A stretch of 64,000 nucleotides of DNA from assembly GCA_942491115.1 (NCBI GenBank), contig CALNZV010000007.1:806001-870000 (forward strand), written 5' to 3'. This DNA is from CALNZV01 sp942491115 (GTDB lineage: Bacteria; Desulfobacterota; Desulfobacteria; Desulfobacterales; UBA5852). Below the pieces are notes generated by a model, which saw only the letters and a program-made list of their open reading frames with translations, was not told where the DNA came from and ran no database searches. Made by a program: the position numbers and the translations under genes. Of this stretch, positions 42,605 through 51,597 are shown piece by piece. Within the stretch, counting starts at the first letter, position 1. Each line of letters opens with the position of its first letter.

Positions 42605-44026
42605 TCATGGGCGGATGAAAATGCTGGGATACAGCCCTTCCTTTTCGCCCTTGGGGTAAGGTTGGATGGTGTTGAAAGAGATGTTCTGGTTTTTCTGGGC
42701 GTGGCCCTTGTTCTTCATGCCGTCGAAGAAGGCGCCGTTGGCCTCCAGGATATGATGGATCCGGTCCCGGAACGCCTTCACGAAGGCGCTGCCCTTGCCT
42801 TCGAAGGTCATGTCGCCCATGGATATGCCGCCGTCGATCTTCGAAAAGGCCTTGATATCCATGCTGTTGGTCTTCAAGTCGGACTGGTTTTTCACCATCC
42901 CCCAGACCAGGTGCCCGGCCGGAATGGAAAGGGGCTTGTCGATATCGATAATGGTGTGGGGCATGATGATGCTCTCTTTGCCGATACTCAGCCGGCAATG
43001 GGGGCGACCCCGGAGAAAACTATTGAACCCAACGAATACGTTCTCATCCAGATCCGCTTCGATGATCTTGGCGCCGTGGGCGGTGACGTTGCACCCTTCC
43101 AGCCGGGAGTTGATGATGTAGCAGTTCTCCTGGGCATTGGCACCGGTCCCCAGCCAGGCATTCTGGAGATACGCCCGCTGGGCCACCAGGACGTTGTCGC
43201 CGATGCGGGTCTTGGGCTTTATCACGGCAAACCGGTCCAGGGATGCATTGACCGGAACCGGCACCGACGGCTCGAGATTCACCACCTCGAAAACCCGCTG
43301 GAAGGCTTCCTTGCGATCCTCTACGAAATCGATGAACAACCCCCGGGGCAGGCTCCCCGCGACGAAATAGATATACCCCTCCAGCAGGTTCGGAGGATAG
43401 CGGTAGAGGAAGTTGAACTGGTCCCCGCCTCGCACCCATACCGTCCCCGGTTCAAGGTCCAAATGGCTGATCTCTCCGGCCTGGATGTACGAAAACGCGC
43501 CGATCCGGCAGTCACGGATGGTGGTGAGGTCTGCCGTGGCAAAGGGACCCAGGAAACAACCGTCCGAGGGAGACCCGTGAATATTGGCGTAGTGGGTGGA
43601 TATGGTGTCCCGGATAAAAAAGGTTTCAAGGGTTTCGGGATCGTGGGAGAAATTGTGCACCAGGGTTTTGATCAGAAAGCTGTCTTCGATCGATATCTCT
43701 TCATCCTGGTTTACCGGAATCACCATATTGTCGTAGTGAAACAGATCATTTTTTTTCTTGAGCTCATCGCCCCGGATGTCGCTCTTGTACAGAAGCGAAT
43801 TGGTCACCCGGCACCTGCCCAGAAAATAGCTGCCGGAAAGGTTCGAGTGCCTGAATTCCAGGTTCAGTGGATGGTTGAGGGTGATGCCGTAAAACGCATA
43901 GAACCTGGTCATCTGGTTGAGGGATACGAGATTGCTGACGAAAGGGGTGGCATCGAAGGCAAGTTCCCGCAGATTGATCTTGTTTCTCAACAGAATCCGG
44001 TCGAATAGGGCTTTCAGTTCGTTCAT
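42605..44026 (-). CDS. Left-handed beta-helix (hexapeptide-repeat) protein of unknown function
   Basis: A 473-residue soluble protein. Hexapeptide-type turns appear in two blocks: about 55-90 (NLSGSYFLGRCRVTNSLLYKSDIRG) and about 270-350 (TRIGDNVLVAQRAYLQNAWL, YIINSRLEGCNVTAHGAKIIE, NVFVGFNSFLRG), so the core is a beta-helix of the acyltransferase/nucleotidyltransferase type. No nucleotide-binding motif was seen, so it may be a non-enzymatic or divergent transferase. It is 10 bp downstream of the second CBS gene on the same strand. I do not recognise a specific family. Confidence 0.6.
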   Translation of the reverse strand: MNELKALFDRILLRNKINLRELAFDATPFVSNLVSLNQMTRFYAFYGITLNHPLNLEFRHSNLSGSYFLGRCRVTNSLLYKSDIRGDELKKKNDLFHYDNMVIPVNQDEEISIEDSFLIKTLVHNFSHDPETLETFFIRDTISTHYANIHGSPSDGCFLGPFATADLTTIRDCRIGAFSYIQAGEISHLDLEPGTVWVRGGDQFNFLYRYPPNLLEGYIYFVAGSLPRGLFIDFVEDRKEAFQRVFEVVNLEPSVPVPVNASLDRFAVIKPKTRIGDNVLVAQRAYLQNAWLGTGANAQENCYIINSRLEGCNVTAHGAKIIEADLDENVFVGFNSFLRGRPHCRLSIGKESIIMPHTIIDIDKPLSIPAGHLVWGMVKNQSDLKTNSMDIKAFSKIDGGISMGDMTFEGKGSAFVKAFRDRIHHILEANGAFFDGMKNKGHAQKNQNISFNTIQPYPKGEKEGLYPSIFIRP

Positions 44027-44036
44027 GGTGACCTCT

Positions 44037-44597
44037 TCAATCGGTGATGTCGCATTCTTTCATGGAGTGGGAAACGGCGGCGAAGACATCGGTCAACCGA
44101 AGAATACCGACAATTTTTTTTTCCCGGGTGACCAGGAGACCCAAATGGTCGCCTAAAGCAAGCTGTTGAACGGCGACCTCGAGAGACAGCTCATGGTCGA
44201 CACAGTCCGCTTCAGTGGGCGCCTGCATGAAGTCCTCCACTTTCAACTCCGATGCCTTCCGACAGAGGTCCGTCAACGGGGCGCCCTTGAGGCGACGCTC
44301 ATTTTGGAGGGAGCGGATGAAACCGGAACTGAATCCGTACTGGAACAACTCGTTCAACTCATCGCCCCCCTCTTGAACCGGCTCCAAAGCCCTGAGGACG
44401 TCCAGTTGGCTCAACTTCCCCACCACCTGCTTGTTCACGTCCAGAATCAACACCCCCCGGTGCCGGTACTTGGTGTGATCGTACTCTTCCTGGGCCTTCT
44501 CCAGGGCAAGCACCGCTTCAAACAACGTCGTTCCCACCGGGACCGTGGCGTATTCCGAAATAGGAACCATCAACTCATTCACAGTGTAGTTTTGCAC
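44037..44597 (-). CDS. CBS-domain-pair protein (paralogue of the one at 32683)
   Basis: A 186-residue protein. The GTG at 44597 is chosen because GGAGG lies six bases before it; an ATG at 44621 is an alternative. N-terminal NELMVPISEYATVPVGTTLFEAVLALEKAQ and first CBS LILDVNKQVVGKLSQLDVLRALEP; second CBS LLVTREKKIVGILRLTDVFAAV. Layout, insert length and the words MVP-SEYATV and YRHR agree with the paralogue at 32683. The two CBS genes bracket the SLC13 and hydrogenase-4-like cluster. Presumed adenine-nucleotide sensor. Confidence 0.82.
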   Translation of the reverse strand: MQNYTVNELMVPISEYATVPVGTTLFEAVLALEKAQEEYDHTKYRHRGVLILDVNKQVVGKLSQLDVLRALEPVQEGGDELNELFQYGFSSGFIRSLQNERRLKGAPLTDLCRKASELKVEDFMQAPTEADCVDHELSLEVAVQQLALGDHLGLLVTREKKIVGILRLTDVFAAVSHSMKECDITD

Positions 44598-44826
44598 CAC
44601 GCACCTCCCAGGGTCGTCCATGATGGGCCAAAGCCACGGATGGGATCCACCACCCGCCGAAACCGATACGGCACCCTCTCCCGGTCCGAAGGGTTGCTGC
44701 CTCCGGATAAGGGAAATGGGTTTGGAAGCCGAACAAAAGAACCCCTCTTTTAATCTAATTGGCAGACAATTTCAAGCATCCTGGGAGCCGGGTGCGGTGA
44801 GCGATGGCTCTCGGGAAAAAGGGACG

Positions 44827-46818
44827 TTAGTCGGCTTTATTGAGTATGGCGCTTAATTTGATCGACAGTTCACCGATGCTGAAGGGTTTCTGGATAAATC
44901 CGTCACACCCCTTGTCCATGATGTCCTGGGCCTGTCCCTCGAGACTGTATCCACTGGATAGAAGGACCGTTACCTCTGGATCGAGGGATTTCAGGGCATC
45001 GTAGGTGGCCGCCCCTCCCATATCCGGCATGATCATATCCAAAATCACCGCATCGATAGTGGAGCCCCGCTCCTTGTAAATCGCCAGGGCCTCCGGTCCG
45101 GAGCCGGCGGCAATGCTCTGATATCCCAATTTCTCCAGCATCTTCTGACCCACCCGCCGCACCACATCCTCGTCGTCGACGAGAAGCACGACGCCGGTTG
45201 CCAGTTCCCGAACGGGCGTCGAATCCGAAAGGGATCGGATCCTCCTGCTGGAGGCCGGTAGGTAGATAAAGAAAGTGGTGCCGCCCCCTGGAAGGGACTC
45301 CACATCCACGTAACCCCTATGTCCTTTCAGGATACCGTAGACCGAGGCCAAGCCCAAGCCCGTGCCCTGGCCCATTTCCTTGGTGGTGAAAAACGGCTCG
45401 AAGATTCGGTCCACCACCGCCTCCGACATCCCGGTTCCGGTGTCGGCCACGGCCATCTGGACGTATTCACCGGCAACGGGCTCATACCGCTCGCCCCCGA
45501 AATCTTCATGGCAGACATTCCGGGTTCGAATCGACAGCACACCGCCTTCGACCATGGCATCCGACGCATTCACCAGCAGGTTCCAAAGCACCTGCTCCAT
45601 CTGGCCCTCGTCGGCCTCTATGGGGTTGAGGGCTGCGTCCAGGTCGACGTCATGGCGGATGTCCTTGCGGGTCCTCCCGAAGGCTTCGCAAATCTCCCGG
45701 ATCATGGCATTCATGTCGATGGTTTTGACCTCGTAGCGGCCTTTTCGGGCATAGCCCAACAGCTGACGGGTCAGTCGGCTGGCACTTCGAATCTGCTTTT
45801 CCACGACCTTCAGCATCCCATGATGGGGATGGGTGTCGTCAATGTCGAAGAGCATGAGGGATACGGACCCCAGCATGCCGGTCAGCAGGTTGTTGAAGTC
45901 ATGGGCGATGCCACCGGCCAGGGTGCCGATGGCTTCCAGTTTCTGAGCCTGGCGAAGCCTGCGGTCCGTCTGCTTGCTGTCCACCTCGAGCTGCTTCAGC
46001 CGGGTGATGTCCGTGGCTATCTGAAGCCTTGCCAGCCGACCGCCCACCCAGTAGATGGCCCGGTCGTAGTTGATGTACCATCGGCCGGTGATGGGGTTGC
46101 GATCCTCCCAGGTCAGCATCTCTCCCGGCTGTCCGTGGTCGTCCAGGAGACGATCGTTGGTGCAGTGGGCGCAGGGGGTGTCCTCCCTCCTGAACACCTT
46201 GTGGCAAATCTGGCCGGTCAGACCCTCGCCGAAGGCATCCTTCATGTTCCGGTTCATGAAAAGGATGCGGTGATTCTGGAGGTCGGCGACGTAGACGTGG
46301 GCATCGATGCTGTCAAGAATGGTGATCAGCTGTTGGTGGGCCTCTTTCAGGGCGGCTTCGGACCGCTTCTGCAGGGTGATATCACGATTGTTCCCGATCA
46401 CGTATTGGGGTCGACCGTCGGCATCCCTGGCGATCGACATGCTGTCGCTGAACCACCGATAGCTGCCGTCTTTGCAGCGCATCCGGTATTCCAATACCGG
46501 GGCGGGAACGGCATCGGCAGGACCGCTCAGCAGCTCCTGCAGGTATGCCCGGTGATGGGGCCGGTCTTCAGGATGGATCAAGTCCTCGGCGCCGTCGTAG
46601 ACCAGGGTCTGAAGTTCTTCGACGCTGTAACCCAGGATGCGGCTGAAGGCACTGCTGACATAAGAGTAGTGGCCGGTGCGGACGCTTCTTCGATAAAGGA
46701 TGTCCCGGGCATGGTGAAGGATCTCCTCCAACCGGACCCGGCTTTTATCGAAATCCCCCTTTAGGGGGGACGACGCCTGGGGGGCGTTGGGGGTGTCGGG
46801 AGTCCGTTGATTGGCCAT
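44827..46818 (-). CDS. PAS-PAS hybrid histidine kinase with receiver domain
   Basis: A 663-residue soluble kinase. PAS 1 (about 40-150, YSYVSSAFSRILGYSVEEL), PAS 2 (about 160-270, with CHKVFRREDTPCAHCTNDRLL, a cysteine cluster that may bind metal or a cofactor), HisKA with AGGIAHDFNNLLTGMLG (about 310), HATPase (DTGTGMSEAVVDRIFEPFF, GTGLGLASVYGI, about 465-500) and a C-terminal receiver domain (VLLVDDEDVVRRVG, acceptor Asp in AVILDMIMPDMGG, about 545-660). The cue is unknown. No partner regulator is next to it; it is 162 bp downstream of the aap operon end. Confidence 0.9.
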   Translation of the reverse strand: MANQRTPDTPNAPQASSPLKGDFDKSRVRLEEILHHARDILYRRSVRTGHYSYVSSAFSRILGYSVEELQTLVYDGAEDLIHPEDRPHHRAYLQELLSGPADAVPAPVLEYRMRCKDGSYRWFSDSMSIARDADGRPQYVIGNNRDITLQKRSEAALKEAHQQLITILDSIDAHVYVADLQNHRILFMNRNMKDAFGEGLTGQICHKVFRREDTPCAHCTNDRLLDDHGQPGEMLTWEDRNPITGRWYINYDRAIYWVGGRLARLQIATDITRLKQLEVDSKQTDRRLRQAQKLEAIGTLAGGIAHDFNNLLTGMLGSVSLMLFDIDDTHPHHGMLKVVEKQIRSASRLTRQLLGYARKGRYEVKTIDMNAMIREICEAFGRTRKDIRHDVDLDAALNPIEADEGQMEQVLWNLLVNASDAMVEGGVLSIRTRNVCHEDFGGERYEPVAGEYVQMAVADTGTGMSEAVVDRIFEPFFTTKEMGQGTGLGLASVYGILKGHRGYVDVESLPGGGTTFFIYLPASSRRIRSLSDSTPVRELATGVVLLVDDEDVVRRVGQKMLEKLGYQSIAAGSGPEALAIYKERGSTIDAVILDMIMPDMGGAATYDALKSLDPEVTVLLSSGYSLEGQAQDIMDKGCDGFIQKPFSIGELSIKLSAILNKAD

Positions 46819-46979
46819 GGTCGATTCCCGGTGAAAAAATCGTTTCTTCAGGCTGCGGTAGCAGCATTGGTAACCGCGATCGAAGACGATGCCGGCAGGA
46901 AGCGGAAAACCGGAGCCAGGGACACTGACGGTTCAATTGAGACCACCCCATTCCGGCAACCCGTTGCGGCAGCTATAGT

Positions 46980-47756
46980 CTAGTGCAGGATTTGGCTCAG
47001 GAAAAGCTGGGTGCGCTCATTTTGAGGATTGTCAAAAAACGCCTCCGGCGAATTTTCTTCCACGATTTCTCCATAATCCATAAACAGCACACGGTGGGCG
47101 ACACTCTTGGCAAACCCCATTTCATGGGTCACCACGAGCATGGTCATCCCTTCCTTGGCCAAGCTGATCATCACGTCGAGGACCTCCTTGACCATCTCCG
47201 GATCCAGGGCAGAGGTGGGTTCGTCGAAAAGCATGACGTTGGGTTTCATGCAAAGGCTCCGGGCAATGGCCACCCGCTGCTGCTGCCCTCCGGAAAGCTG
47301 ACCGGGAAACTTCTTGGCCTGTTCGGCGATGTGAACCTTTTCAAGGTAATACATGGCCGTTTCTTCCGCCTCTTTTCGAGGGGTCTTTCGAACCCAGATC
47401 GGTCCCAGGGTCAGATTGTCGAGGATGGTGAGGTGCGGGAAGAGATTAAAGTGCTGGAACACCATTCCGACTTCGGCACGGATCTTTTCGATGTTTTTGA
47501 GATCGTTGGTCAGTTCGATCCCGTCGACGATGATCTTGCCCCGCTGGTGTTCCTCCAGGCGGTTGATGCAGCGGATGAGAGTGGATTTCCCGGATCCGGA
47601 CGGTCCGCAGATGACAATTCGCTCCCCCTTCTGGACGTCCAGATCGATATTCTTAAGGACATGAAAATCGCCGAACCATTTGTGCATCTGAACGATGCGG
47701 ATGATGACGCCGTCGCTCCCGTGCACGGGGCTGGTCTCTGGGGCCGTTTCACTCAT
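46980..47756 (-). CDS. aapP: Amino-acid ABC transporter ATPase
   Basis: A 258-residue ATPase of the polar amino acid group (GlnQ/AapP). The ATG at 47756 is the start because the residues before it are not family-like. Walker A is CGPSGSGKSTLIRCINRLE (about 48-66), the signature LSGGQQQRVAIARSL (about 150) and Walker B MLFDEPTSALDPEMV (about 170), with the H-loop VTHEMGFA. It drives uptake with the AapQ and AapM permeases. Last gene of the aapJQMP operon, 26 bp after aapM. Confidence 0.92.
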   Translation of the reverse strand: MSETAPETSPVHGSDGVIIRIVQMHKWFGDFHVLKNIDLDVQKGERIVICGPSGSGKSTLIRCINRLEEHQRGKIIVDGIELTNDLKNIEKIRAEVGMVFQHFNLFPHLTILDNLTLGPIWVRKTPRKEAEETAMYYLEKVHIAEQAKKFPGQLSGGQQQRVAIARSLCMKPNVMLFDEPTSALDPEMVKEVLDVMISLAKEGMTMLVVTHEMGFAKSVAHRVLFMDYGEIVEENSPEAFFDNPQNERTQLFLSQILH

Positions 47757-47782
47757 AGGGGCATCCTGGCTGTGGTTGGGGG

Positions 47783-48883
47783 TTAAAGGCCGGTGTCGAG
47801 CTCCCGCTCGAGCTTTCTGCTGAAGTGGGACATGTAGAAACAGCAAATAAAATAGATGACGGAGATAAAGATATAAGCTTCGGGGGCAAATCCCATCCAC
47901 CGGGGGTCGGACAAGGACGATTGGGTGGTTTTGAGCAGATCGTAGAGGGCAATGATGACCACCAGAGACGTGTCCTTGAAGGCAGAGATCAGAATACTTA
48001 CCGACGGCGGTATAACGATCTTGAGAGCCTGGGGCAGGATGATCAGGCGCATGGTCAGATAATAGTTGAGCCCTAAAGACTCGGCAGCCTCATATTGCCC
48101 CGCGGACATGGCCTGGAGCCCCCCCCGGACCACCTCGGCGATGTAGGCGGCGGTGAACAAGATGATGGCGATCTGGGCCCTCAGGATTTTGTTGAAGGTT
48201 ACCCCTTCCGGCAGGAAAAGGGGGAATACCACCGATGACATGAAAAGCAGGCTGATCAGGGGTACGCCCCGGATGAGCTCGATGTAGACGACACAAATGG
48301 TTTTGACGGCCGGCAGTCGGGACTGGCGCCCAAGGGCCAGGAGGATGCCCAGGGGATAGGCCGCCGTCAACCCGAAAACCGAGAGGATCAGGGTCAGGGG
48401 AAGCCCCCCCCACTGGGTGCTCTCGACGGACGGGAGGCCGACGATCCCCCCCTTCATCAATACCCCCATGACCAGGAGCCCGATCAGCCAGTACCAGGCA
48501 AGGGATTTTTTCCAGTTGGATCGGTACTGGCTGTAGATCAGGAGTCCGACGAGCATCACCATGGCGACCAAGGGCCGCCATTGCTGGTCGTAGGGATAGA
48601 ACCCGAAGAGAATGAAGCGGATGTTTGCCGGTATCACCGACCAGCAGGCGCCCCCGGCCGCTCGACACTCCTCTCCGGTGGAGTTCCAGAGGCTGTCGAT
48701 CAGGGCCCACTTGACAAAAGGGGGAACCGTTATCCAGAGGAGATAAAGGGTCGAAACCGTAAGGAGGGAATTGAACCAGCTGTTGAAAAGGTTTTTCCGC
48801 ATCCACCCCAGAACCCCAACGCTGGCCACGGGAGGTTTGATCACTTCACTTCCTGATTTATAGGATGCCGTCGTGGTCTTCAT
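47783..48883 (-). CDS. aapM: Amino-acid ABC transporter permease
   Basis: A 366-residue permease with about eight membrane segments. The start is ATG 48883, where conserved sequence begins (MKTTTASYKSGSEVIKPP). The coupling helix region EAAESLGLNYYLTMRLIILPQALKIVIPP (about 265-295) and the block RGVPLISLLFMSSVVFPLFLP fit AapM/GltK permeases. The frame remains open far upstream, overlapping aapQ in another frame, but that part is not coding-like. It pairs with AapQ in the membrane. Confidence 0.9.
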   Translation of the reverse strand: MKTTTASYKSGSEVIKPPVASVGVLGWMRKNLFNSWFNSLLTVSTLYLLWITVPPFVKWALIDSLWNSTGEECRAAGGACWSVIPANIRFILFGFYPYDQQWRPLVAMVMLVGLLIYSQYRSNWKKSLAWYWLIGLLVMGVLMKGGIVGLPSVESTQWGGLPLTLILSVFGLTAAYPLGILLALGRQSRLPAVKTICVVYIELIRGVPLISLLFMSSVVFPLFLPEGVTFNKILRAQIAIILFTAAYIAEVVRGGLQAMSAGQYEAAESLGLNYYLTMRLIILPQALKIVIPPSVSILISAFKDTSLVVIIALYDLLKTTQSSLSDPRWMGFAPEAYIFISVIYFICCFYMSHFSRKLERELDTGL

Positions 48884-48927
48884 ATCACGTTTCGCTGGCC
48901 GGAATTTCGGGGGTGCCGGCGGGCCCG

Positions 48928-50127
48928 TTATCGCTCCACCAGCCGCATCTTGCTGTTGTACCAGTTCATGAGGGCAGAGGTGCTGAGACTGAAAATCAGA
49001 TAGACCATCATGATCAGGGCCACCCCTTCGATGGCCTGGCCCGTCTGATTGATGGTGGTGCCCGCCACCGAAACGAAATCCGGATACCCGATGGCCACCG
49101 CAAGAGAGCTGTTTTTCGTCAGGTTGAGCATCTGACTGGTCAGGGGGGGAATGATCACCCTCAGGGCCTGGGGTAGGATGACGAGGTTGAGCACCTGGCC
49201 GGGTTTGAGCCCGATCGACAGGGACGCTTCGGTCTGTCCACGGCTGACCGACTGGATGCCGGCCCGGACAATCTCGGCCACGAAGGCCGCCGTGTAGAGC
49301 ACCAGACCCAGCAACAGGGCGCTGAACTCGGGGCTGACGCTGACGCCCCCCTTGAAATTGAAGCCAGTGAGTTCCGGAACGTTCATGGCCGTCGGCATCC
49401 CTCCCAGCCACCAGGACATGGCCGGCAATCCGATGACCAGGGCTGCGGAAACGCGAAATACGGGAAACAGCTGGCCGGTCAGGGCCTGCCGCCGGCGGGC
49501 CCAGCGCCGGAGGAAAAAGACCATCACTATCGCGGCCACCAGGGCCACGGCCATGATCTTGAACGCCGGATGATAGGCCGGAACGCCGAAAATCAGCCCT
49601 CGATTGCACACGAACACCCCGGCAAACGGATTCAGGGCCTGCCTGGGCGACGGCAGAATCTCGTAGAAGAACGCATACCAAAAGAAGAGTTGGAGAAGCA
49701 CCGGTATGTCCTGGAACACCTCGATGTAGATGGCCGACATCCGGGAAACGAGCCAATTGGTCGACAGGCGGGCAATGCCGACAAGGGTTCCCAGGATCAG
49801 GGTCAGCACAACCCCGATGAAGGACACGAGCAGGGTGTTGAGGGCACCGACGATCAGCGCTTTTGCATAGCTGTCGGCCGCCGAATAGGAGATCAGGGAT
49901 TCACCGATCTCGAAAGAGGACTCCTTGTCCAGAAAACCGAACCCCGTGGCGATGGACTGCCGCTCCAGGTTGGCCATGGTGTTGGTCATGAGGTAGTAGG
50001 CCAAAAGCCCAACCGCGCCAAGCACCGCCACCTGGTAGAACATCGAACGGAACCGGGGGTCATACCAGAAAAAGACCTTTTCGGCGGTATCGGCCTCGAC
50101 CTGTCTGTTGTCGGTCCTGAGGGTCAT
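48928..50127 (-). CDS. aapQ: Amino-acid ABC transporter permease
   Basis: A 399-residue permease with about eight segments, starting at ATG 50127 (MTLRTDNRQVEADTAEKVFFW). EVFQDIPVLLQLFFWYAFFYEILP and the coupling loop TEASLSIGLKPGQVLNLVILPQALRVIIPP match AapQ/GltJ. It is 44 bp upstream of aapM and about 150 bp downstream of aapJ, all transcribed together. The general amino acid permease family has broad specificity for polar amino acids. Confidence 0.9.
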   Translation of the reverse strand: MTLRTDNRQVEADTAEKVFFWYDPRFRSMFYQVAVLGAVGLLAYYLMTNTMANLERQSIATGFGFLDKESSFEIGESLISYSAADSYAKALIVGALNTLLVSFIGVVLTLILGTLVGIARLSTNWLVSRMSAIYIEVFQDIPVLLQLFFWYAFFYEILPSPRQALNPFAGVFVCNRGLIFGVPAYHPAFKIMAVALVAAIVMVFFLRRWARRRQALTGQLFPVFRVSAALVIGLPAMSWWLGGMPTAMNVPELTGFNFKGGVSVSPEFSALLLGLVLYTAAFVAEIVRAGIQSVSRGQTEASLSIGLKPGQVLNLVILPQALRVIIPPLTSQMLNLTKNSSLAVAIGYPDFVSVAGTTINQTGQAIEGVALIMMVYLIFSLSTSALMNWYNSKMRLVER

Positions 50128-50274
50128 CGGTCGGATTCCCGGTCGTCGACGGAAGAAGCGGAACTGCCCGGCGCCAAGGCTGGGGCCGGACGGCCCCATG
50201 CCGGGTGGGAAGCCCGGGGGGCGGCATTGGTTTCCACCGCCCAGGGCTCCCCGACGGCATCAAGGCAGCTGAGT

Positions 50275-51294
50275 TTACTTGAAGGGCGGCGTATACATCA
50301 ATCCGCCGTCGGTCCACAGGGCATTGAGGCCCCGCTCGAGTTTGAGGGGGGTGTCGACGCCGACGTTGCGCTCGAAGACCTCGCCGTAGTTGCCCACCTG
50401 TTTGACGATGTTGTAGGCAAAGGCTTCATCGATCCCAAGGGCCTTGCCGTTGCCGGGGCTCACGCCAAGGAAACGCTGGATCTTGGGATCCGTGCTCTTG
50501 AGCATCTCATCGACGTTCTTGGAGGTGATGCCCAGGTATTCGGCCTCGATCATGGCCATGGTGGCGAAATTGACGATATCGTACCACTGATCGTCACCGT
50601 GTCGAACCGCCGGGGCCAGAGGCTCCCGGGAAATCACTTCCGGCAGAATGACATAGTCGTCGGGATTGGGAGCGACAGCGCGCACACCGGCCAGTTGGGA
50701 AACGTCGGAAGTCATGGCGTCGCAGCGGCCGGCAAAAAAGGCCTTGTTGAGTTCGGGAGTGCTTTCGATGACCACGGGTTTCATGGACATCTGGTTGGCG
50801 CGAAAGAAGTCTGCGGCGTTCAGCTCGGTGGTGGTTCCCGGCAACACGCAGACGGTGGCGCCGTCGAGTTCTTTGGCACTCTTGACGCCGAGTTTCTTTG
50901 AGACGAGAAAGCCCTGCCCGTCGTAATAGTTGACATGGGCAAAATTCAAGCCCAGGGCCGTCTCCCGGGTCAGGGTCCGGGTGGCGTTACGGGTCAGGAC
51001 GTCAATCTCCCCGGACTGCAGGGCGGTAAACCGAGTCTTCGCGGTCAGGGGGACCCATTTGATCTTGTCTGGGCTTCCAAATACGGCGATAGAAATGGCC
51101 TGGGCCGTATCCACGTCGAGGCCTTTCCAGACCCCTTTTTCATCGGGCTTGGAGAAGCCGAAGAGCCCTTCGTTGACCCCCACTGAAATAGACCCTTTGG
51201 CCTTTACGTCTTCGAGGGTGCCGGCGGCGGCCATTCCGACCGTCAAAAACACCATCGCCAATCCAAACACAACTGCAGTTCGCATGCATCTCAT
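50275..51294 (-). CDS. aapJ: Periplasmic amino-acid-binding protein of the aap transporter
   Basis: A 339-residue SBP_bac_3 protein with a signal peptide (hydrophobic core AVVFGLAMVFLTVGMAAAG, about 7-25). LEDVKAKGSISVGVNEGLFGFSKPDEKGVWKGLDVDTAQAISIAVFG (about 27-74) and RSMSMKP-like VVIESTPELNKAFF are the AapJ/GltI type, which captures acidic or general polar amino acids and passes them to AapQM. GAGGAGG eight bases before the ATG gives a good start. The promoter region lies upstream up to 51500. Confidence 0.9.
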   Translation of the reverse strand: MRCMRTAVVFGLAMVFLTVGMAAAGTLEDVKAKGSISVGVNEGLFGFSKPDEKGVWKGLDVDTAQAISIAVFGSPDKIKWVPLTAKTRFTALQSGEIDVLTRNATRTLTRETALGLNFAHVNYYDGQGFLVSKKLGVKSAKELDGATVCVLPGTTTELNAADFFRANQMSMKPVVIESTPELNKAFFAGRCDAMTSDVSQLAGVRAVAPNPDDYVILPEVISREPLAPAVRHGDDQWYDIVNFATMAMIEAEYLGITSKNVDEMLKSTDPKIQRFLGVSPGNGKALGIDEAFAYNIVKQVGNYGEVFERNVGVDTPLKLERGLNALWTDGGLMYTPPFK

Positions 51295-51597
51295 GACGTC
51301 AACCTCCTCATTTGCGTTTCAGGTTAAGCGACGACAGTGCCGAGGCGCACAGCCGTCGCCTGATGGATCGAATCGAGCCGGGCGAATCGTCATCATTCGA
51401 ACGGAATCGCTGACAGGGGATGCAGTCGATGCCCAGAAGGCGGAAACAAAACCCAGTTGGGCAAATATGTAATAATTCAGAGGACTATCTATCTTAAGGG
51501 CCGGCGTTTGGCAAGAAAAAAGGCGCTGGGACCGGTGGAAGAGACCGGAGAGCACCGTTGGAGGATGCCCTGCTTTTTGGGAAGTTGCGACCAGCGG
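51295..51597. other. Promoter region of the aap operon
   Basis: About 300 bp between aapJ and the end of the shikimate-dehydrogenase-like gene, AT-richer at 51465-51500. On the minus strand TTAAGA is 17 bp from TATTAC, a 4-of-6 match each, a candidate sigma-70 promoter for aapJ. No hairpin was recognised. Confidence 0.4.

Noticed and set aside
42314..44008. 564-codon plus-strand frame opposite the beta-helix gene
   Set aside because: The minus frame has the hexapeptide repeats and a start coupled to the CBS gene; the plus frame has no motif.
45319..46764. 481-codon plus-strand frame opposite the hybrid kinase
   Set aside because: The kinase has complete PAS, HisKA, HATPase and receiver motifs.
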